From: Opitutus sp. GAS368
Lineage (GTDB): Bacteria > Verrucomicrobiota > Verrucomicrobiia > Opitutales > Opitutaceae
NCBI GenBank assembly: GCA_945903465.1
Contig: CAMDOF010000058.1
Coordinates: forward strand, 1-39,448
Direction: 5' to 3'
Length of the DNA stretch: 39,448 nt
The notes beneath the pieces are model-generated. The model did not search any database. It worked only from the letters and a program-made list of their open reading frames with translations, and was not told where the DNA came from. This document shows, in pieces, positions 26,499 through 35,825 of this stretch (the stretch's first letter is position 1; each line of letters starts with the position of its first letter). Made by a program: the position numbers and the translations under genes.

Positions 26499-26657
26499 GG
26501 GAGAGAGATGAGAATGGCCAGAATCGCGTTGGAAACAAGGGGGCGAGGTTTCCCTTGTAAACCAAAATTTCCATCGGAATTTTTCGAGAGGCGGAAATTA
26601 GTCCATCCACCAAGCCAAGTGACGGCTCCTTATTGTCGCACAACGCCGGTGCCGCCT

Positions 26658-27359
26658 TCAAATGAAAAGGCCATCACGCATCGGCCGGGTGAAATCGCAG
26701 CGCTGGGCAATTTCCGCGTTGTGCGTCACCAGCACGATGGCCTGACCCTGCTCTTTCGCTAGGCGCGTCAGCAAATCAAAAACAACCCCCGAGTTTTTCG
26801 CGTCGAGGTTGCCCGTCGGCTCATCGGCCAGCAAGATCGCTGGCTGGTTGGCGAGCGCCCGGGCCACCGCCACCCGCTGCTGCTCACCCCCCGAGAGCTG
26901 CGTCCCGAGACGATGCGTCTTGGTGCCGAGGCCCACAGCTTCAAGGAGATCGTGGGCCCGCGCGGTCATCGCCGCCTGCGGGAGTCGACCCAATTTGCGC
27001 ATTGGCATCATGACATTTTCCAGCGCCGTAAATTCCAACATCAGGAAGTGAAACTGGAAAACGAACCCGATGTGCTCGCCGCGAGCCGCGGTGCGCGCAA
27101 CATCGTCATGATTGGACATGAGCTTCCCATTGATCTCGATCTGACCTTGATCCGGTTGATCGAGCAGGCCGAGCAGGTAGAGCAACGTGCTCTTGCCGCA
27201 ACCCGAGGGCCCGACGATCGCGTAAACCTGACCACGGCGGGCCTCAAAGGAAACGCCCTTCAGCACGTGCACCCGGCCCTCGCCCTGCCCCAAGTGGCGA
27301 TGCAGCCCCGTGCACCGCAGCGCGAGTTCACCGGCGATTGAAGATGGGGCGAGACTCAT
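26658..27359 (-). CDS. LolD/MacB-type ABC transporter ATP-binding protein
   Basis: A 233-residue ATPase with Walker A GPSGCGKST (residues 50-58), a Q-loop in FVFQFHFL (about 99-106; usual members read FxFQ), signature LSGGEQQ (155-161), Walker B ILLADEP and D-loop NLDAKN, and the H-loop His in LVTHNAE. It powers the FtsX-type permease encoded by the preceding gene, overlapping it by 4 bases. LolD and MacB relatives move lipoproteins, peptides or drugs from the inner membrane toward the outer membrane. Here the TolC and HlyD partners point to a tripartite exporter. It is last in that operon. Confidence 0.94.
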   Translation of the reverse strand: MSLAPSSIAGELALRCTGLHRHLGQGEGRVHVLKGVSFEARRGQVYAIVGPSGCGKSTLLYLLGLLDQPDQGQIEINGKLMSNHDDVARTAARGEHIGFVFQFHFLMLEFTALENVMMPMRKLGRLPQAAMTARAHDLLEAVGLGTKTHRLGTQLSGGEQQRVAVARALANQPAILLADEPTGNLDAKNSGVVFDLLTRLAKEQGQAIVLVTHNAEIAQRCDFTRPMRDGLFI

Positions 27360-28597
27360 TGGGCCGTGCCGCGAACGATGTCGCCCGGCTCAAGACGCGC
27401 GGCCCGTCTCGCTGGAATCAAACTTGCCACCATCACCATGACCACCGCCGTCGCAATCGCGGCAAGGTAATGGTTTGGGTCCCACGTGACGATAAAGCGG
27501 TCCGTCTTGAAGATGCCGTTGATCGGCAGAGGCACCTGCCCGACTAACCAAGTGACCCCCGCACCCAAAAGCGCCCCGGCCATCGCTCCGATCGCGAGCA
27601 CGATGCCCGCCTGCCACAAAAAAATCTGGGTAATATCGCGACGCTCGTAACCCATCGAACGCAAGATCGCGATGTCTTTGGTTTTCTCAAGCACGATCAT
27701 GGCAAGCGTATTAAACATGGCGAGACTCGCGATGAGAGTGAAAACCGAGACCGTAATCATGGTGGAAACACGCAACGCGCGAAATACCGCCAACCACGTT
27801 TTTTCACGTTCCTGCCACGGTTTCGCCCCGTGGCCCAGCACTTGCTCCATTTTCGCCGCGTCTTGCGGAGCTCGACTCGGATCAAACAAACTCACCTGTA
27901 AAAACGTCGCCCCGGCCGGCCTCCTGAGCAGCGACCGCGCCTCACCGATTTGCAGATAAATATTCGATTTATCCACCTCGCGATAACCCGTCTCGTAAAT
28001 CGCCGCGACGTGCACCCGCCGCGACTGTCCGCGGCTCGTGAGCACAAACGAATCGCCCACCACGAGCTGCAAGCGGTCTGCCAAGACTCGACCCAACAAC
28101 GCCCCACTCGGTGAATCACGGAAATCGTCCAGCTTCCCTCGCGTAATCTGCTCGGCGAGATCCGACACCCGAACATGATCTTCTATTTTGATCCCGAAAA
28201 TCTGCGCATCTTCCGTCTTCAAGGCTGACGTAATTTGGACGTTGCCACGCACCACCGCAGATACCCCGCGGACGTTCGCAAACTCGCGGACGGCCTCCGC
28301 GATAAGCAGAGCCTCCTCCACGCCCTCAATATACTTCACCCCTTCACGCTGCGCAAAATACGAGTCGCTCGCTCCCGCCGCCGCCATGCTCCGCATCGTA
28401 TCTTGAATTTTATCCTCGATCCGCACCGCTCCGTTAATTCCCAAGATCGTCTTGGTGAAAAATCTTTCGAATCCACTCGTCGTCGCCTGCGTCACGATAA
28501 ACAAACCCACGCCGAGGACCGTGCATGAAAGGCTCATGAACATGGCCCGCTTCTTGGCGGTCAAAAAGCGAAAAGCGATGCGAAGATTCGGTGACAT
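27356..28597 (-). CDS. FtsX/LolC-type ABC transporter permease
   Basis: A 413-residue permease of the FtsX/LolC/E type. An N-terminal span lies at about 20-40 (MFMSLSCTVLGVGLFIV), followed by a large periplasmic MacB-like domain (about 45-265) and three C-terminal spans (VSTMITVSVFTLIASLAMFN, IFLWQAGIVLAIGAMAGALL, YLAAIATAVVMVMVASLIPA). The coupling segment LEKTKDIAILRSMGYERRD is diagnostic. The ATG at 28597 is preferred because it begins MSPNLRIAFRFL; a GTG at 28621 is possible. It works with the downstream ATPase. Substrate unknown. Confidence 0.92.
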   Translation of the reverse strand: MSPNLRIAFRFLTAKKRAMFMSLSCTVLGVGLFIVTQATTSGFERFFTKTILGINGAVRIEDKIQDTMRSMAAAGASDSYFAQREGVKYIEGVEEALLIAEAVREFANVRGVSAVVRGNVQITSALKTEDAQIFGIKIEDHVRVSDLAEQITRGKLDDFRDSPSGALLGRVLADRLQLVVGDSFVLTSRGQSRRVHVAAIYETGYREVDKSNIYLQIGEARSLLRRPAGATFLQVSLFDPSRAPQDAAKMEQVLGHGAKPWQEREKTWLAVFRALRVSTMITVSVFTLIASLAMFNTLAMIVLEKTKDIAILRSMGYERRDITQIFLWQAGIVLAIGAMAGALLGAGVTWLVGQVPLPINGIFKTDRFIVTWDPNHYLAAIATAVVMVMVASLIPARRAARLEPGDIVRGTAQ

Positions 28598-28634
28598 CAG
28601 GACGACACGATAAATCGGCACACCTCCGCGATCG

Positions 28635-29768
28635 TCACGGGATCACCTCGGACCGCACCCGTTGACCATCTCTGAATTCGTCCAGCCGATCGACCACCAG
28701 CCATTCACCCACCTCGAGCCCCTTGCGCACTTCCACCACATTCAGGGCAACATAACCCACCTCAACTCGGCGCAGCTGGATGCGTCCGCCCGCGACGATG
28801 TACACTTTGTCATTATCCACCAACGCCCGCCGGCGGATCATAATTTGATCGGGCCGCTGATCCACCGTGATTGTCGCCTCACCCGTGCTATTCGGAAAGA
28901 GCTGCCCCGCCACCACTTTCACATCAAGAAACACCGTGAAGCGCTGCGCGTCATCCGCCGACGGGTGCAATTTAGAAACCACCGCCTCAAAGTTCTGCGA
29001 CCCAAAAGTGAGCAACCGAAGGCGGGCTGGTTGCCCCAACTTCACCTTTCCAAAGCTCTCCTCACTGATTTTCACCGTCACCACCCGCGTATTCGAATAC
29101 CAAGTACCCACCACCTTCCCCGCGTTGATCAATGCCCCCTGCCACGTGAGCGCGCCTTCGATCGTGCCATCCGCGGGCGCTCGAATCGTCATTTTCTCAC
29201 GCTGCAACTGCATCTCTTCCATGGCCGCGCGAAAATCCACCTCAGCTTTTTTATCGTCAAACTCGGTCACCTTCAAACGTGTCTCAATGGCCGCGAGCGC
29301 CCGTTCATATCCACGCACCTGCTCGTCGGAGGCATCACCGCGATCACGGAGCCGCCGCGCGTTCGCCAGCATCTCTTCGGCTACTTTCCGCTCCGGATTA
29401 TTTTCCAAAATCAAATGGGCGCGTGCCTTCCCGCTCTGGAAATTCCGCTCCGTCTCCGCGATCCGCCGGTCAAGATCGGCCGTGTCGAGTTGCACCAACT
29501 TATCACCCAGCTTAAAAATGTGCCCCGGATCGATCCCTTCGCACCAGACCACCCTGCCCGCGACCTCGCTCGACAGTTCCCGCAAACCACCATCGGCATC
29601 CACCCGGGCATTTCCCGTCACCGCGTCCACCGCGTTATCCCGCTTCACCGCCTCCACCCGCGCGGTCCCTTGGAAGCCCCAAAAAAGCCCCACGCCCACA
29701 CCCGCCGCCACCAGGAGGCCCAGGGCAAGGTTCACGAGCACACGGCCGTTATTTTTTTTCGTGAACAT
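28635..29768 (-). CDS. HlyD-type periplasmic adaptor
   Basis: A 377-residue membrane-fusion protein. The ATG at 29768 gives MFTKKNNGRVLVNLALGLLV, a normal N-terminal anchor; the open frame upstream is just the overlap with the TolC gene. It has a split biotinyl-lipoyl domain (SSEVAGRVVWCEG and MTIRAPADGTIEGALT) around a coiled-coil hairpin at about residues 95-185 (DLDRRIAETERNF, RGYERALAAIETRLK), then a beta-barrel domain with LGQPARLRLLTFG and a C-terminal VEVRKGLEVGEWLVV. The adaptor links the FtsX permease to the TolC channel. It overlaps the TolC gene by about 20 bases. Confidence 0.9.
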   Translation of the reverse strand: MFTKKNNGRVLVNLALGLLVAAGVGVGLFWGFQGTARVEAVKRDNAVDAVTGNARVDADGGLRELSSEVAGRVVWCEGIDPGHIFKLGDKLVQLDTADLDRRIAETERNFQSGKARAHLILENNPERKVAEEMLANARRLRDRGDASDEQVRGYERALAAIETRLKVTEFDDKKAEVDFRAAMEEMQLQREKMTIRAPADGTIEGALTWQGALINAGKVVGTWYSNTRVVTVKISEESFGKVKLGQPARLRLLTFGSQNFEAVVSKLHPSADDAQRFTVFLDVKVVAGQLFPNSTGEATITVDQRPDQIMIRRRALVDNDKVYIVAGGRIQLRRVEVGYVALNVVEVRKGLEVGEWLVVDRLDEFRDGQRVRSEVIP

Positions 29769-31155
29769 AGCGGGCTGATATTTGGTTAAGCACGGGATCT
29801 TGACCAGCGAGAGAAACAAATTCGCACCAATGACCCAAAAGGGCCGCGCGCGCACTAAAACTCGCGGCTTCCGCTTGGAAAACGCCGACTTGGGCCCGCT
29901 CAATATCTCCTTTCGGAAGATTGCCCAGCGCCGCCTCCTCCGCGATCCGCCGCTTCGTTTCCAGGGCAAGAAAACGCCGGATTTCACTAATCGCCAACGC
30001 CTCCGCATCCAGTGGCAACGTCCGCTCTAAGATCTGCACATTTTGGAGAATCTCGTCGGCGACAATCGTCAGCTTCTTTTCATGCAACCGCTGCGCCGCC
30101 AACGCCTCGCGAATCACGCCCCGGCTCGCGTATCCATCAAAAATATTCCACTGCGCGCCCACGCTTACCGCCCGCCGCTGAAAGGCCTGTTGGTTTACCG
30201 AATTACCGTTAACATCCGTGGAATTTTCTAAGCTGAAAGCCGCTCCCGCATTAACCTTCGGCAACAGGCGCGTCCGCTCAATTTTGAGCCGCAGCAGCGC
30301 TTCACGCACTTTCATATCGTGAATTTCGTACTCCAGCGTGCTCTTCGCCCCATCACGCAACAACGTCGCCGCCAGCGCCGTCGCTAGCACCGGGGAAAAA
30401 ACCGGGGGCGGAATTTCATTCGGAATCGCCTCCTCCGCCAACTCCGCCATGCCCGCCAGTCGCGCAAAACGACGCCGGTTCGACGACGCCTCCAATTCAC
30501 CGCGAGCCAGCTCCAGCGTCAACTCCCGCGCGCGCAGCTTGTCACCCTCCACCGCCGCCGGCGCAATCAACCCCCGCTCTTGTTTGTCCAGCGCACTCAC
30601 GATATCTTCTCGCAGCAGACGGAGCGCTTCCCTCCCCTGCCGCAATCTCGCTTTTTCAATCACCATCGCCAGATAAGCTTTCCGCAAGACGACCGCCAGT
30701 TCCCGGTAAACCAGCGCAAAGTTACGCTCCGCCACCCGGAGATTAAGGCGGGCCGCCTCACTTTGGTTTTTTAAAGCACCCCAATGGAAGATCGCTTGGC
30801 TCGCCTCAAAACGATAGAAAAATCCATTCGCCCGACTCGAGGAGCTGTTACTACTCGAGATCGCCGTCTGGTTGCTCGCGTACTCCGCCACCCCGCGTAA
30901 ACTCGGCAAACGCGCCGAATCCGCCCCCCAAATCCGGGCTTCCTGGACCGCCCGGTCGAATTCCGCCGCCAATAATTGGGGCGAGCGTTGCATCGCTTCC
31001 GCCAAAATCGGCCGCAACCCCGGTAAAAAATCTTCCGGTAGCGTCCCCGCAATTTCTCCCGTTTGCCCGCGCAGATACGCCGTCACCAATAGGACCACAA
31101 GCGCGAAACCGGCACGCACTTGCACCCGCAGAAAAATTAGGCCGGACGACACCAT
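29749..31155 (-). CDS. TolC-like outer-membrane efflux protein
   Basis: A 468-residue outer-membrane factor. The ATG at 31155 gives MVSSGLIFLRVQVRAGFALV and an export signal; an ATG at 31211 is an alternative, and starts further upstream would cross the divergent gene. Two TolC repeats are visible: PILAEAMQRSPQLLAAEFDR with LPSLRGVAEYASN and QAIFHWGALKNQSEAARLNL, then IHDMKVREALLRLKIERTRL with LPKVNAGAAFSLEN and WNIFDGYASRGVIREAL. It is first in a four-gene operon with the HlyD, FtsX and LolD partners, and forms the exit duct. It is divergent from the glycan cluster, with a 129-base gap between starts. Confidence 0.92.
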   Translation of the reverse strand: MVSSGLIFLRVQVRAGFALVVLLVTAYLRGQTGEIAGTLPEDFLPGLRPILAEAMQRSPQLLAAEFDRAVQEARIWGADSARLPSLRGVAEYASNQTAISSSNSSSSRANGFFYRFEASQAIFHWGALKNQSEAARLNLRVAERNFALVYRELAVVLRKAYLAMVIEKARLRQGREALRLLREDIVSALDKQERGLIAPAAVEGDKLRARELTLELARGELEASSNRRRFARLAGMAELAEEAIPNEIPPPVFSPVLATALAATLLRDGAKSTLEYEIHDMKVREALLRLKIERTRLLPKVNAGAAFSLENSTDVNGNSVNQQAFQRRAVSVGAQWNIFDGYASRGVIREALAAQRLHEKKLTIVADEILQNVQILERTLPLDAEALAISEIRRFLALETKRRIAEEAALGNLPKGDIERAQVGVFQAEAASFSARAALLGHWCEFVSLAGQDPVLNQISARYVHEKK

Positions 31156-31284
31156 GAAAATCCTCAGAATAAATCGCCAGAGCGCGGGAATTCCCCAGCG
31201 ATTGCAACCCATAAGTCTTGAGCCCATCCGCCCACCCACCCCAACCTCCCGACGCGAGGCGCTTCTCGACCGCCACGAACTCAT

Positions 31285-32724
31285 ATGCCAGCCCAACTCT
31301 CCGCTCTCGCCCGCGAACACCTCGAGGGCGTTCGCCAGTTCTACGACGCCGCTCCCACCCGGACCCAAGCCGGCGCCAGCGCTTATCGCACCTGTCTCGC
31401 TCGCTATTACAACTTGCTCATTCCGCCCGATGCCAGCGTGCTGGAAATCGGCTGCGGCTCTGGCGAATTGCTGGCCCAGCTCCGCGCCTCTACTAAAGCC
31501 GGCGTGGACCTGTCCGAAACTCAAATCGCCGCCGCCCGCGCCCGAATCCCCACGGGAGCCTTCTTCGTACAACCGGGCGAACTTCTTAACCTCACCCACG
31601 ACGATGGTACCCACCGGATTTTTGACGTCATTATCATCTCCGATACGCTAAACTTGGCCGCCGATGTTCAAGCGATGTTTCAGCGGCTTCACTCCGTTTC
31701 TCACCCCGGCACCCGGCTCATCGTCAATTTTCAAAATACCTTGTGGCGACCGCTGCTCGCCCTGGCCGGCACCGTCGGGCTCAAGGCCGCCCAACCTCAA
31801 AACAGCTGGCTCGCGTCCTCCGACGTGCTGAACCTGCTCCACCTCAGCGGTTGGTCACCCGTGAGCGGGCAGGGGCGAATTCTGCTGCCCTTTCGGGCCG
31901 GCGGGCTGGGCCCATTCCTCAATCGCTGGCTCGCACCCCTTCTGCAGTGGCTGTGCCTCACGGTCTTCTGCGTCGCTCGCCGCGCAGCCATTCACGCACC
32001 CCGGCTTTTGACGGTCTCCGTCATCATTCCCGCACGCAATGAGGCCGGCAACATTTCCGCCGCCGTCACGCGCACCGCCGAGATGGGCGCTGGTACTGAA
32101 CTGATTTTCATCGAGGGACACTCCCGCGATCACACTTGGGAGGAAATCCAACGAGTCGCCGCCGCGCACCCCCAGAGGAATATCAAAATTCTTCAACAGG
32201 CCGGTCGGGGCAAGGGCGATGCCGTCCGCGCCGGGTTTGCCGTGGCCACAGGCGATATTTTCATGATCCTCGACGCGGATCTCACCATGCCCCCGGAAGA
32301 ATTACCCAAGTTCTACGAGGTGATCGCCACGGGGCGCGGCGAGTTCGCGAACGGCGTGAGGCTCGTCTACCCGATGGATGAAAAGGCCATGCAGTTTCTC
32401 AACCTCTGCGCCAATAAAATGTTCAGCCTCGTCTTTACCTGGTTGCTCGGCCAACCCGTGAAAGATACCCTTTGCGGCACCAAGGTCCTCACTCGCGAGC
32501 ACTACCAGCGCATCGCCAATCATCGTAACTACTTCGGCGACTTCGATCCTTTCGGCGACTTCGATCTTCTTTTCGGTGCGGCCAAGCTCAACCTGAGTAT
32601 CGCCGATGTCCCGATTCGCTACCGAGAACGCACCTACGGGACTACCAATATCCAGCGGTGGCGTCATGGTTGGCTTTTGCTGCGCATGGTTGTATTTGCC
32701 GCCCGAAAATTGAAATTTATCTGA
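31285..32724 (+). CDS. Methyltransferase-glycosyltransferase (GT2, DPM1-like) fusion
   Basis: A 479-residue two-domain enzyme. Residues about 10-170 are a class I SAM methyltransferase with motif I VLEIGCGSGELLAQL (residues 52-66) and acidic strand-2 GVDLSE. About 175-235 resemble its C-terminal lid, with LSGWSPVSGQGRILLP. Residues 243-479 are a GT2 domain (SVIIPARNEAGNISAAV, DAD at about 329-331 in MILDADLTMPPEELP, CGTKVLTREHY, IRYRERTYGTTNIQRWRHGW) of the polyprenyl-phosphate mannosyltransferase type. It has no membrane tail beyond weak hydrophobic stretches. First gene of a surface-glycan operon. The fused domains may methylate and transfer one sugar in glycan assembly or end capping (inference). 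Confidence 0.9.
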   Translation: MPAQLSALAREHLEGVRQFYDAAPTRTQAGASAYRTCLARYYNLLIPPDASVLEIGCGSGELLAQLRASTKAGVDLSETQIAAARARIPTGAFFVQPGELLNLTHDDGTHRIFDVIIISDTLNLAADVQAMFQRLHSVSHPGTRLIVNFQNTLWRPLLALAGTVGLKAAQPQNSWLASSDVLNLLHLSGWSPVSGQGRILLPFRAGGLGPFLNRWLAPLLQWLCLTVFCVARRAAIHAPRLLTVSVIIPARNEAGNISAAVTRTAEMGAGTELIFIEGHSRDHTWEEIQRVAAAHPQRNIKILQQAGRGKGDAVRAGFAVATGDIFMILDADLTMPPEELPKFYEVIATGRGEFANGVRLVYPMDEKAMQFLNLCANKMFSLVFTWLLGQPVKDTLCGTKVLTREHYQRIANHRNYFGDFDPFGDFDLLFGAAKLNLSIADVPIRYRERTYGTTNIQRWRHGWLLLRMVVFAARKLKFI

Positions 32725-32772
32725 TCGGGGTTCGCGGTCTTCTTCGGCCCACCGCTCTTCAGAATCGCCCGC

Positions 32773-33879
32773 ATGACCATTCCCATTCTCGATCTCAAAC
32801 CCGCCTATGAGGAGCTCCGCCGTGAGCTCGACGACGCCTACCACCGCGTCATGAACTCGGGTTGGCTGTTGCTCGGCCAGGAGCTGACCTGCTTTGAAAC
32901 AGAATACGCTGCCAGCGTGGGCGTGCAACATTGCGTGGGGGTCGCCAACGGTCTCGAGGCCATGCAGCTCGTCTTGCTCGCCCACGGCGTCGGCCCAGGC
33001 GATGAGGTCATCGTCCCAGCCCATGGTTACATCGCCACTTGGCTCGCCGTCTCCCACGTCGGCGCGACCCCCGTACCGTGCGAACCCGATCCCACCACGT
33101 TCAACCTCGATCCCGCCCGCCTCACCGCGCTGATCACGGCCCGCACGAAGGCGATTCTCCCCATCCATCTTTACGGTTTAACCGCAGATATGCCGGCGAT
33201 CAATGCCATCGCCGCCAAGCACGGGCTTTTCGTCCTCGAAGACGCAGCGCAATCCCACGGCGCCCGCTGCCACGGCCACGCCGCCGGGGCCCTCGGCCAC
33301 GCCGCGGGCGTTAGTTTCTACCCAAGCAAAAATCTCGGGGCCTTGGCCGACGCCGGCGCCGTCACCACCAGCGACCCCGTCCTCGCCGATAAAATCCGCC
33401 ACCTCCGCAATTATGGTTCAAAAGTCCGCTACCAACACGAATACCTCGGCTTAAACTCACGCCTCAGCGAGCTGCAGGCCGCCTTCTTGCGCGCTAAATT
33501 ACCCAAACTGGCCGAGTGGAATGGTCGACGCGTGGCGCTGGCGGCACGTTATCACACGCAACTCAAAAGCCTCGGAGGCCTCCAACTCCCTCACGTGCCG
33601 TCTTGGGCAGAGCCCGTCTGGCATCTTTTCGTCATCCGCACCGAACGTCGCGACGCCCTCCAAAAGTACCTCTCCGCTGCCGGGATCGGCACCCAAATCC
33701 ACTACCCGACGCCACCCCATCTTTGCACTGCCTATGCCGGTCACGGTTGGAAGCCAGGAGATTTTCCGCTCGCGGAACAGCTCGCCCGCGAAGTGCTCAG
33801 CTTACCCATCGGTCCCCATACCACCGCGGAACAGGTCGATATCGTCAGCGCCGCCATTCGCCATTTCTTCAACGCATAA
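32773..33879 (+). CDS. DegT/DnrJ/EryC1/StrS sugar aminotransferase
   Basis: A 368-residue PLP enzyme. It starts [19 protein letters not shown], has the cofactor-site Asp157 in [11 protein letters not shown], and the Schiff-base Lys186 in [19 protein letters not shown]. Also present are [32 protein letters not shown] and [13 protein letters not shown]. It converts a nucleotide-linked keto-sugar to an amino sugar, as in O-antigen biosynthesis; the exact sugar is not predictable. It lies 48 bases after the fusion gene and directly abuts the next gene. Confidence 0.95.
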   Translation: MTIPILDLKPAYEELRRELDDAYHRVMNSGWLLLGQELTCFETEYAASVGVQHCVGVANGLEAMQLVLLAHGVGPGDEVIVPAHGYIATWLAVSHVGATPVPCEPDPTTFNLDPARLTALITARTKAILPIHLYGLTADMPAINAIAAKHGLFVLEDAAQSHGARCHGHAAGALGHAAGVSFYPSKNLGALADAGAVTTSDPVLADKIRHLRNYGSKVRYQHEYLGLNSRLSELQAAFLRAKLPKLAEWNGRRVALAARYHTQLKSLGGLQLPHVPSWAEPVWHLFVIRTERRDALQKYLSAAGIGTQIHYPTPPHLCTAYAGHGWKPGDFPLAEQLAREVLSLPIGPHTTAEQVDIVSAAIRHFFNA

Positions 33880-34884
33880 ATGACCCGTCCGCTTTCCGTC
33901 TGCCATATTTTCGAGACCAACGCGCTCATTCCGCCGTCTTGGCAGCACTTTGCCGAACAGGGCCCCGTGCGCGCCTTCAACCCCGGGCTGCTCCAAGACG
34001 GCGACAACTGGATCTTCGCCTTCCGTCTCGTTACCCCGGAGGGCGCCCGGCGTATCGGCCTCTGCCGGCTCAGCCCCCGCCTCGAGGTTATCGCCGGATC
34101 CCACCTCCCGCTGAGCGATCTCATTCACTTTCGCGCTAAAACCCTTTATCCGACCGTCGCCACCCATTGGTTCGCCGACCCACGTCTCTACCGCTTTGCC
34201 GGCCGCGTCTTCATTTACTGGAACTCGGGATGGCACGAGCCCCGCAATTACCAATTCTTGCAGGAACTTGATCCCGCTTCCCTCCAGCCCAAAGGTGCGG
34301 CCCGCGAACTCATCCTGAACGGAGAACGCCGGAAATTAGAGAAAAACTGGACCCTCTTCGACGCGGGCGCCTCCGATCACTACTTCGCCGTATATTCCAT
34401 TTTGCCCCATCGTATCCTTCAATTCTCAATGGCGGGGGAGGCCGACATCTTGCTGTCCCCCTGCGCTTCATCTGACTGGGCGCTTGCCGAGTATCCCGCC
34501 ACCCACGGCGGACTTCGCGGCGGCGCTCCGCCTTGCCGCGTCGACGACGTCTTCTGGAACTTTTGCCACTCGGTCCACGATGCCCCCGGAGGTTATCGAT
34601 ACTCCGCCGCCGTTTACTCCTTCGCGAGTTCCCCTCCCTTCGAGCCTACCACCCAGCCAATCCGGCCGCTCCCCAGTGACTTCGGCTCAATCCAACCGCG
34701 AGCTTACGAACGGCTCAACTCCGCCGTAGGCGAGGTTATCTACCCTTGCGGGGCAGCTTGGTCGCAGGATCGTTGGCTCGTTAGCCATGGCGTCAATGAC
34801 GAGGTGTGCGCCATCACCACCTACTCGCACGACGACGTGCAAGCCACCCTGCGATCTCACCCACCCACCAGCGCCCTCCAGTAA
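33880..34884 (+). CDS. GH130-like five-bladed propeller protein
   Basis: A 334-residue cytoplasmic protein whose repeated motifs match the GH43/GH130 beta-propeller group: RAFNPGLLQDGDNWIFAFRL, HWFADPRLYRFAGRVFIYWN, RKLEKNWTLFDAG, YSILPHRIL, RGGAPPCRVDDVFWNFCHS and VIYPCGAAWSQDRWLVSHG. The Asp in ADPRL sits where GH130 phosphorylases keep their acid, but I cannot confirm catalytic completeness. It may cleave or phosphorolyse a mannoside, or be a lectin-like glycan partner. It starts immediately after the aminotransferase stop, so it belongs to the glycan operon. Confidence 0.7.
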   Translation: MTRPLSVCHIFETNALIPPSWQHFAEQGPVRAFNPGLLQDGDNWIFAFRLVTPEGARRIGLCRLSPRLEVIAGSHLPLSDLIHFRAKTLYPTVATHWFADPRLYRFAGRVFIYWNSGWHEPRNYQFLQELDPASLQPKGAARELILNGERRKLEKNWTLFDAGASDHYFAVYSILPHRILQFSMAGEADILLSPCASSDWALAEYPATHGGLRGGAPPCRVDDVFWNFCHSVHDAPGGYRYSAAVYSFASSPPFEPTTQPIRPLPSDFGSIQPRAYERLNSAVGEVIYPCGAAWSQDRWLVSHGVNDEVCAITTYSHDDVQATLRSHPPTSALQ

Positions 34885-34979
34885 AGCCAGGCCCGCCCGC
34901 CCCGCGTTGATTGTCTGGTTCTTGGTCGGATCCGCTTCAGGGTTGTCCGATCCAGCCACTCGCTCTCTATTCTAACACC

Positions 34980-35825
34980 ATGAGCCTACCGCTCTCGAAA
35001 ACGCTTCTCCTCGCTCTGATCATCGATCCCTTCCGCATGGTCATGGGGTTGTGGTATCGTCGCGATCTGGTCCGCCAATTTACGCACCGCAACATCGAAC
35101 TCCGCCACCGCGGCAGCCGGCTCGGAGCACTCTGGGCCCTCATCAACCCCCTCTCCATGCTGGCGCTTTACTTCGTCGTCTTCGGCATCTTCTTCAACCA
35201 ACGTTTCGCCGTCCTGCCAGGTGAGACGCGCTACGACTTTTCCTTGGCCATGTTTCTCGGCCTGGCGCTCTTTCACGTCTTTTCGGAAACACTCAGCTGG
35301 GCCCCGGGGGTCATCACTGCGAACCCTAACTTTGTTAAAAAGGTCGTCTTCCCACTCGAGGTTCTGCCGGTCGCCCACATGGGCGCCACCGCGTTTCACC
35401 TCGGCGTCAGCCTCATCTTGGTGCTAGGCGGTAGCGCCTTCGGCACCGCCGGTCTCACGCTCCACGCCTTGTGGCTCCCCGCGCTCGTTCTACCCCTCCT
35501 CCTGCTCGCCCTCGGCGTGGCTATGATGCTGGCAGCCCTCGGCGTCTTCATCCGCGATATCGGCCAAGTCACCGCCTTTGCCTCCACCGCTCTCATGTTT
35601 GCCTCCGCCATCACCTTTCCCCCCGAAAAAATCCCTCCCGAACTCGATATGCTCAGGCTAAACCCTCTCTTTCAGATCGTCGACCTCGCGAGAAGGAGCG
35701 TTCTTTGGCATCAGCCCATGGCTTTCGATAAACTCGCCTTGGTTTATGCCAGCGGTATCATCATCTTCATTTTTGGTGCCGTCTTCTTTGCCCTCCTTCG
35801 CAAATCTTTCGCGGAGGTTATCTGA
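34980..35825 (+). CDS. Wzm-type ABC-2 polysaccharide export permease
   Basis: A 281-residue permease with six spans, from MSLPLSKTLLLALIIDPFRM. The loop RQFTHRNIELRHRGSRLGAL then WALINPLSMLALYFVVFGI is the hallmark of the Wzm/TagG ABC-2 family, as is FVKKVVFPLEVLPVAHMG. The ATG at 34980 is preferred over a longer start at 34911 because it gives the family's N-terminus. It exports an undecaprenyl-linked glycan across the inner membrane together with a Wzt ATPase. The only Wzt here lies on the opposite strand, 675 bases away and tail to tail. Confidence 0.92.
   Translation: MSLPLSKTLLLALIIDPFRMVMGLWYRRDLVRQFTHRNIELRHRGSRLGALWALINPLSMLALYFVVFGIFFNQRFAVLPGETRYDFSLAMFLGLALFHVFSETLSWAPGVITANPNFVKKVVFPLEVLPVAHMGATAFHLGVSLILVLGGSAFGTAGLTLHALWLPALVLPLLLLALGVAMMLAALGVFIRDIGQVTAFASTALMFASAITFPPEKIPPELDMLRLNPLFQIVDLARRSVLWHQPMAFDKLALVYASGIIIFIFGAVFFALLRKSFAEVI

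Noticed and set aside
28662..29789. Forward 375-residue frame
   Set aside because: It is antisense to the HlyD-type adaptor, whose domain order is clear; the forward translation is His/Arg/Pro-rich.
31156..31614. Extended N-terminus of the TolC-like gene
   Set aside because: It would overlap the divergent methyltransferase-GT2 gene by 330 bases and would place the export signal in the middle of the protein.
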